Assembly: GCA_041946825.1 (NCBI GenBank)
Contig: JBHGBD010000011.1
Span: forward strand, 1-64,000
DNA length: 64,000 nt
Reading direction: 5' to 3'
DNA from: CAZTHM01 sp041946825
GTDB lineage: Bacteria; Acidobacteriota; Terriglobia; UBA7540
Positions 1 through 8,336 of the stretch are shown in pieces; the stretch's first letter is position 1; every line of letters begins with the position of its first letter. Both the position numbers and the translations under genes were made by a program. Under the pieces are notes generated by a model. That model saw only the letters and a list, made by a program, of their open reading frames with translations. It had not been told where the DNA came from and ran no database searches.

Positions 1-90
1 TGATCTGCGGCACACGGAGAGGCTCGCTACCGTTGCTTCCTTCCGGACCTGGCGGGGTTTACGAACATCCGTCGCACAGAGCCCGAAGTC
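1..90 (-). ncRNA. ffs: Signal recognition particle RNA (small bacterial type), truncated by window edge
   Basis: On the minus strand, positions about 53 down to 31 read CCAGGTCCGGAAGGAAGCA followed by ACGGTAGCG. This is the near-invariant domain IV apical loop region of bacterial 4.5S/SRP RNA, which binds Ffh and FtsY for co-translational membrane targeting. The preceding GGGCTCTGTGCGACGG resembles the 5' arm of the family. The matching 3' arm is not present, so the RNA continues past position 1. The 5' end near 90 is an estimate from family structure. Confidence 0.9.
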
Positions 91-356
91 TGACATGTTC
101 GCTGACCACCCTTCGTTCTTTTGGTTGAGCAGTCGAAAAAATGGTAACACGCGGACTCGCCTTGCGTCGACCTCTTTCGCGCCGCTGGTAATTTCGCGGC
201 TTGACGCGCCCGCTCTAATCGTCTACTGTCAGCCTGTTGGGTAGCACGAAGGCGACTCTCAAAAAAGTTTCGGGGTGGATGCGGAGAGCCAAACGACTCG
301 TACCGGGATTTGCGTACGGGCGTGCATGTCGGATCCCCGCCCCGAGGAGGCAACAA

Positions 357-1037
357 ATGCGGAACAAGACATCGTGGATTGCGCTTCTTGCTTGCTTGAC
401 GACAGTTCTCTGGCTGGGCTGCCAGTCTGGGACTGAGCAGCCGGGCGGCACGGAAGGCGGCGCGGGAACGGAAACCTCGGCGGGCGGCGCTGCTTCGAAG
501 CCAGCCGCCGAAAGTGTGAAGGTCACGCTACCTGCGGGCACTGAAATTGCCGTTCGGCTCGGCCAAGCCATCGACTCCGGGACCGCCAAACAAGGAGCGG
601 AGTTCGAAGGGACGCTGGCTTCGGCCCTGGTTTCCGGTGGAACCGAGGTGGCTGCGGTGGGCAGCGCCGTGACGGGCCAGGTCACTAACGCCGTCAGTTC
701 CGGTCGGCTGAACAGGCCCGCTGAGCTCTCGCTGGTTCTGACTTCGTTGATGGCCAAGGGTGGGGAGAAGGTTGACATCACAACCAGCCCCTGGAGCATG
801 AAGGGTGAGTCGCACAAGAAGCGCAACGTCGAGATGATCGGCGGCGGCGCGGCAGCGGGAGCCTTGATTGGCGCGCTGGCGGGCGGCAAGAAAGGCGCGG
901 CCATCGGCGGGGCGGTCGGGGCCGGCGGCGGGACAGGCGTAGCGGCGGCGACTGGAAAGAAGGAAATCGCGCTGGCCACCGAAACAAAGCTCACCTTTAA
1001 GTTGAGTGCGCCTGCAACCGTGACGATCAGAAAGTAA
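357..1037 (+). CDS. Glycine-zipper lipoprotein of unknown function
   Basis: 226 aa. The ATG at 357 follows a good ribosome site (GAGGAGG, 7 nt spacing), so the longer open frame from 237 is not needed. The N-terminus has a hydrophobic stretch ending in LWLGC, a lipobox with Cys near residue 22, so the product is probably a membrane-anchored lipoprotein. A low-complexity Gly/Ala/Ser linker follows, then a beta-rich region (about 55-150). Near 165-205 lies a glycine-zipper segment (GGGAAAGALIGALAGG-type), as in outer-membrane-associated proteins. It stands alone, convergent with the kinase gene. Function is unknown; a cell-envelope structural role is an inference. Confidence 0.8.
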   Translation: MRNKTSWIALLACLTTVLWLGCQSGTEQPGGTEGGAGTETSAGGAASKPAAESVKVTLPAGTEIAVRLGQAIDSGTAKQGAEFEGTLASALVSGGTEVAAVGSAVTGQVTNAVSSGRLNRPAELSLVLTSLMAKGGEKVDITTSPWSMKGESHKKRNVEMIGGGAAAGALIGALAGGKKGAAIGGAVGAGGGTGVAAATGKKEIALATETKLTFKLSAPATVTIRK

Positions 1038-1085
1038 AGCTGGGCCGAAGGTATTGTCGAAAGCCTTGCCGCGTGTGGCGCTCCT

Positions 1086-2786
1086 CTATTTCTTGGGTGA
1101 CGAGGCCTTGGCCCATTCCGCGGTGAGTTCCTTGGACTTGATGTTGACCTGAAGAGTGTCTGAAGAACCGCTGGGAGGATGTGCGGCCACGGCCCGGCTC
1201 AATTCCAGCCCGGCCGCCTCGCCTCCCAGCACCACGCGCACCGTAAGCTGATCCGCATCGGCCGGAACCGTAAGGCGACGCGACAGCTCGCCTTTCCATT
1301 TCCTCAAGAAACCGCTCTGCTTGCCCGCCAGATCCGTTCGATAGAACTCTGTCGTGCCGTTCTTCAGCAGCTTCAGCGTGCCCTCTTTCAGTTCATATCT
1401 GCAGGTGAGCGTTATTTCCCGTCCCACGCCAACCGTTTTTGCTGCGGGCGGCGGAGGGGCAGGCGTCGGCGCAGGCTCGGCGGGTGTTGTTGTGGCCTCT
1501 TTCGCCGGGGTCGGACCAGACCCTGGTGCCGATGGCGGAGCCGACGCCGGTTTCGCAACGGCTCTGAGAGCCGCCGACTTGACCGCGGATTTCGTGGATG
1601 CAGTTTTTCCCGCCGTGGGAAGGGAGGTCGGCGCGGGTTGAGCGGAGCGAGGATCTGCGCTGGGCAGTGCTGGAGTGGCGGGGGGCGACGGGGAGCCCTG
1701 CGCCACGTTCTCGGTTCCTTGCGAGGCGGCCACCGGCGCGCGCGGCGCCAAGGCTGTGGGCGAACGCCGGTGGCGGATCACCCAGACTCCACCTCCGAGC
1801 AGCGCGATTACGGCGATCGCCGCGAGAATCTCCGCGACGGGACGCCGCGGCTCTTCTTTCACGACCGGAGTCGCGGGTGCCTCCACGAGCGGCTTGCCGA
1901 TGGCCAGAGTACGATCGGCGGTGTGAAGCTCCGTGCGAGGGATTTTCGCTTCTGAACGCGGCGGCCGCCCGGCGCGTACGTCCTCAAGGTCATCGAGAAA
2001 TTCCCGCGCCGTCGCGTAACGCTTGCCGCGATCCTTGGAGAGCAGCCGCAGGACCAGGTAGTCGTGCCCGCTGGTGAGCACGGGATTCATCTTGCTGGGC
2101 AGCGTCGGGTCTTCGTAAACGATCTTGAACATGACCGCCGCCGTGTCGCCGGGAAAAGGCTTCTCCCCGACCAGCATCAGGTAAAGGAGAATGCCCAGCG
2201 AGAATAGGTCACTGCGCGAATCGATTTCGCCGCCCGTCACCTGTTCGGGGGACATATAGGCGGGCGTCCCCATGATCGCCAGTGTCTTCGAGACTGCTTC
2301 ACGAGCCGCGATTTTGGCGATGCCAAAGTCCGTGATCTTGGCCCGCCCGTCTTCGGTCAAGATGATGTTGGCAGGCTTCAGGTCGCGGTGGATGATCTGA
2401 TTTCGGTGGGCGTAGTCAAGCGCCTCGGCGACCTGCCGGATGATGTCCAGGGCCTTGTCGGTCGCCATCAACGGCCCGGAGTACATGATCTTTTCCAGCG
2501 TGCGCCCCGGGATGAATTCCATCACGATGTAGCACGAGTGGGAGTCGGGATCTTCGAGAGCGTCGTGGATGGTCACGATGCCGGGATGGGAAAGGCGGCC
2601 GGCGGATCGAGCTTCGCGCATGAAGACGTCCCGCGTGCCGGGGCCTTCTTCCGTCTTTTCGTTTTCGAGGGAGAGAACCTTGATGGCCACTTGGCGGCCG
2701 ATGGTGGGATCGGAGGCTTTGTAAACCACGCCGGTGGCGCCTCGGCCCAACTCTTCGATGATTTCGTACCGCCCAATGGTCTTCAT
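1086..2786 (-). CDS. Membrane-anchored serine/threonine protein kinase
   Basis: 566 aa. The kinase domain occupies about residues 1-265: glycine-rich loop GRGATGVVYK (14-23), catalytic Lys36 in VAIK, catalytic loop HRDLKPAN (133-140), DFG at 153-155 and the APE-equivalent PAYMSPEQ. All key residues are present, so it should be active. One transmembrane helix (about 320-340) follows, then a long Ala/Pro-rich linker and a C-terminal domain of about 110 aa on the other side of the membrane, presumably the sensor. Its ATG overlaps the stop of the FHA gene as ATGA, so the two are translationally coupled. FHA domains bind phosphothreonine, so the neighbour is a likely partner or substrate. Confidence 0.93.
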   Translation of the reverse strand: MKTIGRYEIIEELGRGATGVVYKASDPTIGRQVAIKVLSLENEKTEEGPGTRDVFMREARSAGRLSHPGIVTIHDALEDPDSHSCYIVMEFIPGRTLEKIMYSGPLMATDKALDIIRQVAEALDYAHRNQIIHRDLKPANIILTEDGRAKITDFGIAKIAAREAVSKTLAIMGTPAYMSPEQVTGGEIDSRSDLFSLGILLYLMLVGEKPFPGDTAAVMFKIVYEDPTLPSKMNPVLTSGHDYLVLRLLSKDRGKRYATAREFLDDLEDVRAGRPPRSEAKIPRTELHTADRTLAIGKPLVEAPATPVVKEEPRRPVAEILAAIAVIALLGGGVWVIRHRRSPTALAPRAPVAASQGTENVAQGSPSPPATPALPSADPRSAQPAPTSLPTAGKTASTKSAVKSAALRAVAKPASAPPSAPGSGPTPAKEATTTPAEPAPTPAPPPPAAKTVGVGREITLTCRYELKEGTLKLLKNGTTEFYRTDLAGKQSGFLRKWKGELSRRLTVPADADQLTVRVVLGGEAAGLELSRAVAAHPPSGSSDTLQVNIKSKELTAEWAKASSPKK

Positions 2787-3397
2787 GCCGGCCTGGGGGT
2801 GATCACCAGCTGAAACAGATGGCTGCCGATTTTGAAGGTCGACCCGTTCGCGAGGGGCGCGGAATGAATGGGTTTGCCGTTCACCAACGTGCCGTTCGTG
2901 CTTTCGAGATCCTGGAGGATCACGCCTTCGGCGCTGATCTCCAGCGCGCAGTGGAGCCTCGACACCATGGTGTCGTTGATGGCGGCGTCAGCGTTCGTCC
3001 GCCCGATGAGAAAGCGCGGCTTGTTGACGGGATACACGGTGCCCGCTTCCTCGCCTTCCAGAACTTTGAGGCTGAAATCGCGGTCTTGCGGGAGCAGGAG
3101 CAGGCGGCCGTCCGGCGTCGTCTGGGAGAGGACCTGCGGCACCTTCTTCCGCGTGCGGTCAATCCGCAGGGTTGCCAGCCGCGGATTGATCACCTCTTGG
3201 GGGTGTTTGCACGCGGGGCATGTCGCCGGGGCTTTCTCCCGATCGCCGAAGATGGTGTTCTCCACTTGAAAAGTGCGCCCACAATGTTGGCAGCGGACTT
3301 CCACCGGAACTTCACCGTCCTTATCCAGTTTGCACTTCGCGGCGGGATCGGATCGGCGGAGATGGGCATAGTGCCTCTCCAGCAGCGACACGCCCAC
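2783..3397 (-). CDS. Zinc-ribbon plus FHA domain protein
   Basis: 204 aa. The N-terminal half has two CxxC knuckles (C36/C39 and C60/C63) typical of a zinc ribbon. The C-terminal half is a forkhead-associated domain with the phosphothreonine-contacting signature: GRTN 132-135, SRLHC 146-150 and STNG 166-169. No membrane segment or signal peptide is visible, so it is cytosolic. It lies directly before, and overlaps by ATGA, the Ser/Thr kinase, which suggests a kinase/phospho-reader pair. The start is a GTG at 3397; another GTG six bases downstream has better spacing to GAGAGG, so the exact start is uncertain. It sits 117 bp after ccmD and could be read with the ccm operon. Confidence 0.85.
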   Translation of the reverse strand: MGVSLLERHYAHLRRSDPAAKCKLDKDGEVPVEVRCQHCGRTFQVENTIFGDREKAPATCPACKHPQEVINPRLATLRIDRTRKKVPQVLSQTTPDGRLLLLPQDRDFSLKVLEGEEAGTVYPVNKPRFLIGRTNADAAINDTMVSRLHCALEISAEGVILQDLESTNGTLVNGKPIHSAPLANGSTFKIGSHLFQLVITPRPA

Positions 3398-3514
3398 CCT
3401 CTCGCGGCTCCAACCGGAAATTGAGATATACCATAAGTTGAACTTCAGTAACAGTCCCGAGACGAAAGTTTGGTCGGGAGGGCGAGGCCTGCGGCGGACG
3501 GTTTCGCGGGGAGT

Positions 3515-3682
3515 TCAGGCGCGGGTCGAGTCCGAAGACCGCGCGGCTTGCGCGCGGTCTTTCAGCTCGCTTAGCTCTTGCCGGGCACGACGAAGGCGCC
3601 AGGCCAAATGCCCGCCGTACAGGGCGTAAATCAGCCCCGCCAGGGCATAGGCGGTATAGAGGAATTTCAACCCTTCGGTCAT
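3515..3682 (-). CDS. ccmD: CcmD-like small membrane protein
   Basis: A 55-aa frame beginning MTEGLKFLYTAYALAGLIYA. It has one N-terminal transmembrane helix followed by a basic/charged coiled segment (RLRRARQELSELKDRAQ). Size, topology and position 27 bp downstream of ccmC match CcmD, the small subunit that stabilises the CcmABCD haem-handling complex and helps release holo-CcmE. CcmD proteins are poorly conserved, so the call depends mostly on topology and gene order. The C-terminus is a short Ser/Asp-rich tail. Confidence 0.75.
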   Translation of the reverse strand: MTEGLKFLYTAYALAGLIYALYGGHLAWRLRRARQELSELKDRAQAARSSDSTRA

Positions 3683-3709
3683 TCTTCAATCCTCGCGCAA
3701 GCCGCGCAC

Positions 3710-4411
3710 CTAACCGGACGATTCGCTCTGCGCCTCGGACTCGCGCCGGCGCGTCGTCAATTCGCGACGCACCTCGGCAAGGCGCAGGCGTTGCCGGACG
3801 AGATAAGCGAACAGACACAGACACGCTCCCCAGCTCACCAGCAGCGTAACCCACATGCGCGGGTCGAGGCCGGAACCTTCGCCGCCCGCGATGACAGGCT
3901 GCGGGTGTTGTGTCCGCCACCAGCGGATGGACATATAAACGATGGGGACGTCCACGAAGCCTACGATTCCCACCACCGCGGCCAGCACCGCCGCTCGGCC
4001 GGGATTGATCACGTAGCTGCGAAGCATCAAATACGAGACGAACAGCAGCCACAGCACAAACGTGGAGGTCAGCCGCGCGTCCCACGTCCACCAGATGCCC
4101 CAGACAGGCTTCGCCCAAAGCGGCCCGGTCACCAGCACACAAGTGCAAAAAACGAATCCGACTTCGGCTGACGAGTAAGCCAGGTCATCCGCCCAGCGCG
4201 CGCGCTTCCAGAGAAAATGGACGCTTGCCAGGAAGACGATGAAATAGGCCATGAAAGCCGTCCACGCCGAAGGCACATGCGCGTAGAAGATTCGCTGCAC
4301 GGCGCCCATCGTCATCTCCTCGGGAGCGTAGTAAAAGATCATATAGAGCGCCACAAGAATCCAAACAAGCGCGATGAACAGGTGAATCGTTAGCGAGAGT
4401 TTTCGCTTCAT
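3710..4411 (-). CDS. ccmC: Haem-handling cytochrome c maturation protein CcmC
   Basis: 233 aa, six predicted membrane helices. It carries the WWD haem-binding motif WGIWWTWDARLT (residues 104-115) and the family's conserved histidines (H45 in YAHVPSAW and one near 168 before the last helix pair). CcmC loads haem onto CcmE in the periplasm. The C-terminal cytosolic tail is rich in Arg/Glu/Ser. The gene is followed by ccmD and preceded by ccmB with a 94-bp gap. Start ATG at 4411. Confidence 0.96.
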   Translation of the reverse strand: MKRKLSLTIHLFIALVWILVALYMIFYYAPEEMTMGAVQRIFYAHVPSAWTAFMAYFIVFLASVHFLWKRARWADDLAYSSAEVGFVFCTCVLVTGPLWAKPVWGIWWTWDARLTSTFVLWLLFVSYLMLRSYVINPGRAAVLAAVVGIVGFVDVPIVYMSIRWWRTQHPQPVIAGGEGSGLDPRMWVTLLVSWGACLCLFAYLVRQRLRLAEVRRELTTRRRESEAQSESSG

Positions 4412-4505
4412 TCGTTGCGCTCAACAGGCGTCAGTCATCTGCTATCCGCTGGCGAATATTTCTCGACGGACAAGCGGCGACCGACAGCCAGACATGGTCG
4501 ACAGC

Positions 4506-5183
4506 CTACTCCTCCAGCACATACTCGAAGAGTAGATACGAGAGTACCAGAAAAATTACGCTGAACCCCGCCAGCAATTTGATCCAGGACCCGTAATCGC
4601 CGAAGGGTTCGCCGCGCAGCGCGCCGGTCGTGGCTTCGATCCCACCGATAAAAACGGGGACCGCCACGGGGAACTGCAGCACGGGAAGCATCACCTCGCG
4701 CATCCGCGTGTTGGCGGAAACCGCGCCGAAGACCGTGCCGACGGCGACGTAACCCAACGTCCCCAGAAATGTAATCAGTCCGAACCATCGCAGGGATGGC
4801 AAGAAGGAAAAGTTGTACCAGAGCGACACCGCGCAGACCACGACCACTTCCGCCATGAGGAGGAAGAAGAAGTTGGCGAGCATCTTGCCCAAATAAATGG
4901 CCCCTGCATCGACCGGTGCAAGGGCCAGCCCTTCCAGGCAGGCGTTTTCGCGCTCGGCGGCGAACGACCGGTTGAAGCCCAAAATGCCGGCGAAAGCGAA
5001 GGCGATCCACAGCAGGCCGGGGAGCAACCGCAGCGTCTCCTCGCGCCCGGGCTCGAACGCGAAGTTGAACAGGAATACGACGAGAATGCCGAACACGCTC
5101 ATGGAGGCGAGCATCTCGCGATGGCGCCACTCAACCCGTAGATCCTTCGCGAAAATCGTCCAGATCACCCTGAGGTTATGCAT
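4506..5183 (-). CDS. ccmB: Haem exporter membrane subunit CcmB
   Basis: 225 aa, six predicted transmembrane helices, with a typical N-terminus (IFAKDLRVEWRHREML) and the family region FAFEPGREE. CcmB is the permease partner of the ATPase CcmA. ATP hydrolysis by CcmAB releases holo-CcmE from the CcmC complex. It is separated from ccmA by 188 bp occupied by an inverted pair of short-word repeat runs, an unusual interruption inside an otherwise tight operon. Confidence 0.94.
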   Translation of the reverse strand: MHNLRVIWTIFAKDLRVEWRHREMLASMSVFGILVVFLFNFAFEPGREETLRLLPGLLWIAFAFAGILGFNRSFAAERENACLEGLALAPVDAGAIYLGKMLANFFFLLMAEVVVVCAVSLWYNFSFLPSLRWFGLITFLGTLGYVAVGTVFGAVSANTRMREVMLPVLQFPVAVPVFIGGIEATTGALRGEPFGDYGSWIKLLAGFSVIFLVLSYLLFEYVLEE

Positions 5184-5200
5184 TTATGCTCATGTGAAAG

Positions 5201-5358
5201 GAAGTAGAAAGCAAGAAGTCAGAAGCAGGGAGGGAAAGGCCGCTCAAATCACCAGGAGCCCACTCGAATCGTCATTACCGTGACCACACCACGCCGGCGC
5301 CTCCCTGTGTTCTTTTTTCTGACTTCTGACCCCTTACTTCTGACTTCTGCCTACTGCC
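5201..5358. repeat. Short-word repeat pair with inverted arms between ccmA and ccmB
   Basis: The left arm (about 5201-5229) is a degenerate run of GAAGTAG, AAAGCAA, GAAGTCA, GAAGCAG. The right arm (about 5318-5358) reads CTGACTTCTGACCCCTTACTTCTGACTTCTG in plus orientation, the inverse complement word. AGAAGTCAGAAG (5214-5225) pairs exactly with CTTCTGACTTCT (5338-5349 area), so RNA from either strand could fold into a long imperfect stem around a spacer of about 90 nt. It fills most of the ccmA-ccmB gap. Confidence 0.8.
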
Positions 5359-5371
5359 GACCGCCCAGTGC

Positions 5372-6079
5372 CTACTGTATCCGCAGCGCGTCCAGAGGCG
5401 CCATTCTGAGCGGCCCATCGAATCGCAGCCGCCCCCCTTCCAGGGCTACGAGTCGTTCCGCCAATGCCGCGCCCTGCTCGAAATTGTGAGTCGAAAAAAC
5501 CAGCGCCTTGCCTTGCTCCGGCAGCCTGCGGAGTAGCAACTGGAGGTTCTCCGTCGCCGTGGCGTCGAGCCCGGTGAAGGGTTCATCGAGCAGCAGAAAA
5601 GCCGGATCGTGAAGGAGCGCACGCGCCAGTGTGGCGCGCTGCTGAAGGCCGCGTGAAAGGCCGCGCACCGGCTCGTCGGCGCGCATCTCGAGCGCAAAGA
5701 GGCTGAGCGCTGAACGGATCTTCTTTTCGACCTCCTTCAGCCCGAAGAGGCGGGCCGTGAATCTCAAGTTTTCGCGTGCGGTGAGTTCGCCGTAGAGAAA
5801 AGTGGCGTGCGAGACAAAACCGATTTGCGCCTTGGCGACGGCGGGATCCCGGTGAAGGTCATGCCCGTTGAAAAGCACCTCGCCCTCACTCGGCCGGGCG
5901 ATCGAGGCGAGCATCCGCAGCAAGGTCGTTTTCCCCGCGCCGTTCGGGCCGTAGAGCAGGACCGCCTCGCCGGGCCCGACGCGCAGCGAGACATCCCTCA
6001 GAGCTCCGAGGTCGCCAAAGTATTTGGATGCGTTGCGCAGTTCGAGAACGCTCTCAGCGACGGGTGGCGCGGGTGGCAT
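5372..6079 (-). CDS. ccmA: Haem exporter ATP-binding subunit CcmA
   Basis: 235 aa from the ATG at 6079; a TTG at 6088 would add three residues. ABC ATPase with Walker A GPNGAGKTT (about 44-52), signature LSRGLQQR (about 142-149) and Walker B FLLLDEP followed by FTGLD. It energises release of haem-loaded CcmE with CcmB. The start lies 26 bp inside the upstream gene, so the two are probably translationally linked. No strong ribosome site precedes it, which fits coupling. Confidence 0.95.
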   Translation of the reverse strand: MPPAPPVAESVLELRNASKYFGDLGALRDVSLRVGPGEAVLLYGPNGAGKTTLLRMLASIARPSEGEVLFNGHDLHRDPAVAKAQIGFVSHATFLYGELTARENLRFTARLFGLKEVEKKIRSALSLFALEMRADEPVRGLSRGLQQRATLARALLHDPAFLLLDEPFTGLDATATENLQLLLRRLPEQGKALVFSTHNFEQGAALAERLVALEGGRLRFDGPLRMAPLDALRIQ

Positions 6080-7325
6080 AAGGTTCAAGAGGCGGAGGTG
6101 AACTTTTCTTCAGGAGTGTAACGACTTTCGCCTTCAGTTCCAAGCGCTCTTTCCAGTAACTCTTCTCCTGGACTTTTCCGGCGGCGAAGAGCTCGTCCAG
6201 ATCCGCCAGGGAATTTAACAGCGCATCGACTTTCGCCTCGAGATCTCTTTGCGCGGGGCTCGCGGCTTGGCGTTCTTTCCAGCCCGGCCATTCCTTGGCT
6301 GTTCGCACTCCAAGCGCCCAGAGCAGGATCAGGAGGAAGCAGGCGAGCAGCGGCACGCCGAGTCGAGCCATGGAATTGGGGACGGTTTTGATGTCTCCTT
6401 CGTTTGCCGGCGCTTCCGAGGCGGCAACTGGCCCGGCCTCGCCTCTTACCGTCGCCGTGAGAGCGCTCCCTTTGGGCAGATTCTCCGCCAGGAGCGTTTT
6501 CTCGCCCGTCGAGGAATCGGCCCCCGCTGGCTTGAAGACACTCGAGTCCACCTCAAGATTTGGCGGCAATATCCTGAGCTCGACTTGCTCGATTGGATAA
6601 TTCACACTATCTGAAAGAGTGATTCTTTCCGCGGAATAGTCGGTATCGTACCCCAGCATTATCACCGTGACGCCGGGGGGCAAGTCGTGGTTGATTAAAA
6701 ACTCCCGCGGCGATTTGCCATCCTGGACGGCCTGAGGGATCGGCATATTCATCTGCCCGACGACCGCCGCCGTCGGATCGCCCGCGCCCTCGCCGAGACG
6801 AAAGAAGAACGTGCCGTCCGGATTCGCAAACGTTCGTGGCGGCTGGCTGAGGTTCTCCACGGCGAAGAGTTCCTGCACGTGTGCCTTCGTGCCCTCGGCA
6901 TGGACCATGATGCGCGCCGACTTGATGCGCAACGGCGGGGCCTCACGGGTTGTGTCGTAGACGACCAAATCCGCAGGCTCGCCGCCCGTGATCCGCACGC
7001 GATAGTTCACGTCCTGGAAAACCGTTTGTACCAGGAAGAAGGGCGCGGAGCTTTCGTCGGGCGCGGCCAAGGAGAATCGCCCCAAAGTGTCGGTCTTGGC
7101 GGTTGCGACTTCCTGCATCCCGTTGCGCGGCACCATGAGCTGAACCGTTTGATTGGTTACCAGCTTTCCGGTTGTGCCGTTTGTGACCTTTCCTGTGACC
7201 GCGCTTTGCGCCCGCACTGGCGGAAAACACGCCAGTATAAAGAGAAGAACGCCCGCCCCACGAAGGGACGAAGCGACAGTCCACGAAGAAACTCTGAACG
7301 CCACTAAGGGTCGAATCATCTTCAT
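6054..7325 (-). CDS. Exported carboxypeptidase-regulatory-like membrane protein in ccm operon
   Basis: 423 aa. The ATG at 7325 overlaps the upstream stop as ATGA and is preferred to 7352. A signal peptide (ending near PPVRAQ) is followed by a beta-sandwich of the carboxypeptidase-regulatory type (SAVTGKVTNGTTGKLV... TKTDTLGRFSL). A second beta-rich periplasmic region follows, then one transmembrane helix (about 330-347) and a cytosolic coiled tail with ELKAKVVTLLKK. It resembles no standard Ccm subunit but sits between ccmA and a CcmI-like gene with overlaps at both ends, so a role in cytochrome c assembly is inferred. The topology (periplasmic domain, helix, short coil) could let it tether apocytochrome or CcmH-type proteins. 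Confidence 0.75.
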   Translation of the reverse strand: MKMIRPLVAFRVSSWTVASSLRGAGVLLFILACFPPVRAQSAVTGKVTNGTTGKLVTNQTVQLMVPRNGMQEVATAKTDTLGRFSLAAPDESSAPFFLVQTVFQDVNYRVRITGGEPADLVVYDTTREAPPLRIKSARIMVHAEGTKAHVQELFAVENLSQPPRTFANPDGTFFFRLGEGAGDPTAAVVGQMNMPIPQAVQDGKSPREFLINHDLPPGVTVIMLGYDTDYSAERITLSDSVNYPIEQVELRILPPNLEVDSSVFKPAGADSSTGEKTLLAENLPKGSALTATVRGEAGPVAASEAPANEGDIKTVPNSMARLGVPLLACFLLILLWALGVRTAKEWPGWKERQAASPAQRDLEAKVDALLNSLADLDELFAAGKVQEKSYWKERLELKAKVVTLLKKSSPPPLEPYATRATRR

Positions 7326-7765
7326 GATCTTGCGGAGATGCTCGCTCCGCACTCGCCGCAGAACTTGACGGGCAGCGGATTCTCATAGCCGCACTTCGAG
7401 CACTTGTAACTCGGCGGGGGAGGCGCGTGCCTCCGGGCACGCCGCGCCGCGACACTTCGCTCGATAAAGGCGTCCTCTGTGCTGGTTGTTTCAAGGTCCT
7501 GGGATGTCGCCATGAGTTGCGCCGCCTCGGCCGTGTAATCGACGCGCAGCGCCTGGTAGTCTTCTGGAGAGAGCTTGCCCGCCTTGTATTCGAACTCGAG
7601 ATCCTGGAGGTTTTCGTAAAGCACCAGTCGGCGGCGCTTCAAGTCAACCTGCGGGGTGACGTCGACCGGAAGCGTGCCCTCACCTGCGGCCTCCGGGGCG
7701 AGCAAAGGCGCCACCACGAAGATCAGTAGGCCGGCCGAGATGAGTAACGCGATGCCAAGTAGCAT
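7322..7765 (-). CDS. CcmI-like membrane protein with C-terminal zinc ribbon
   Basis: 147 aa. An N-terminal transmembrane helix (about 3-22) is followed by a helical region LYENLQDLEFEYKAGKLSPE. That region matches the conserved first cytosolic segment of CcmI/CycH proteins (leucine-rich, with the D/E-x-E-x-GKLS pattern). The C-terminus is a CxxC-CxxC zinc ribbon (CSKCGYENPLPVKFCGECG). It lacks the TPR chaperone domain of proteobacterial CcmI. It lies 7 bp after ccmH and overlaps the next gene by ATGA. The CcmI assignment is a motif-level inference from the sequence. Confidence 0.7.
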   Translation of the reverse strand: MLLGIALLISAGLLIFVVAPLLAPEAAGEGTLPVDVTPQVDLKRRRLVLYENLQDLEFEYKAGKLSPEDYQALRVDYTAEAAQLMATSQDLETTSTEDAFIERSVAARRARRHAPPPPSYKCSKCGYENPLPVKFCGECGASISARS

Positions 7766-7772
7766 GGGTCTA

Positions 7773-8336
7773 TCAGGACTTGGACTTTGAGGATCGGGAT
7801 TCGGGCGAAGAAACAGTGACCCCTGAATCTTCCGTCCCGAGTCGCGAGGCGCGAGTCCCGAGTCCCGAATTCCTCATTTCTTTTTCCACCGCCTCCAAGA
7901 GCTTTGGGTCCACCGTCGAGGGGGAGGCACTCATGGCCGCTGCTGCGGGTTGGCGCCAGCGTCGCACAATTACGAACACGCAGACGAGCCCCAAAATCAA
8001 ACCGAAGCCGGGAAGCACCCATGCCGCGAGGTTGAATCCTTCGCCGGGCGGCGCCGCCAGCACTTTGACGCCGTAACGCTCGACGAACGCTTGAAGAATC
8101 TCCGACTCGCTTTTTCCCGCGGAAATATCTTTCTTAATGGCCGCCGTCATCTCGGCCCGCATCGAGCACTCGGTCTCCGGATGCGGGCAGTGGTTCAGCG
8201 TCGCAACGCAACCGCACAGGCACATCACACGCTCGCTGACGGATTCGACGGTCGGGGGCGCGCTGTCGGCGCGCAGCGACGCCGTGGTCGCGAGCATGAC
8301 GGCAAGGAGAAGAGTTGTCGCTGGCCTATAGCGCAT
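7773..8336 (-). CDS. ccmH: Cytochrome c maturation thiol protein CcmH/CycL
   Basis: 187 aa from ATG 8336, which lies inside the end of ccmF (11-bp overlap); the longer frame to 8438 is antisense-free but unneeded. A signal peptide is followed by the redox motif as MCLCGC (typical proteobacterial form LRCxxC), then the family helices (AAIKKDISAGKSESEI) and a second transmembrane helix (about 105-125). CcmH keeps apocytochrome cysteines reduced and presents them to CcmF. The last roughly 28 residues (GLGTRASRLGTEDSG... SRSSKSKS) are encoded by a short-word repeat run and are not part of the family fold. No ccmG is seen nearby. Confidence 0.9.
   Translation of the reverse strand: MRYRPATTLLLAVMLATTASLRADSAPPTVESVSERVMCLCGCVATLNHCPHPETECSMRAEMTAAIKKDISAGKSESEILQAFVERYGVKVLAAPPGEGFNLAAWVLPGFGLILGLVCVFVIVRRWRQPAAAAMSASPSTVDPKLLEAVEKEMRNSGLGTRASRLGTEDSGVTVSSPESRSSKSKS
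7790..7873. repeat. Short-word repeat run translated into the CcmH C-terminus
   Basis: The plus strand carries GGATCGGGATTCGGGCG (about 7791-7807) and then CGAGTCGCGAGGCGCGAGTC plus CCGAGTCCCGAATTCC (7838-7873). The word is CGAGTCC/CGGGACT, again as two inverted arms. The whole unit lies inside the ccmH reading frame and yields a Ser/Arg-rich tail, so it entered or expanded at the gene end without destroying the frame. Confidence 0.75.

Noticed and set aside
3321..4148. 275-aa minus-strand frame overlapping ccmC and the FHA gene
   Set aside because: Out-of-frame shadow of ccmC and ccmD; composition is Arg/Ala-rich without motifs.
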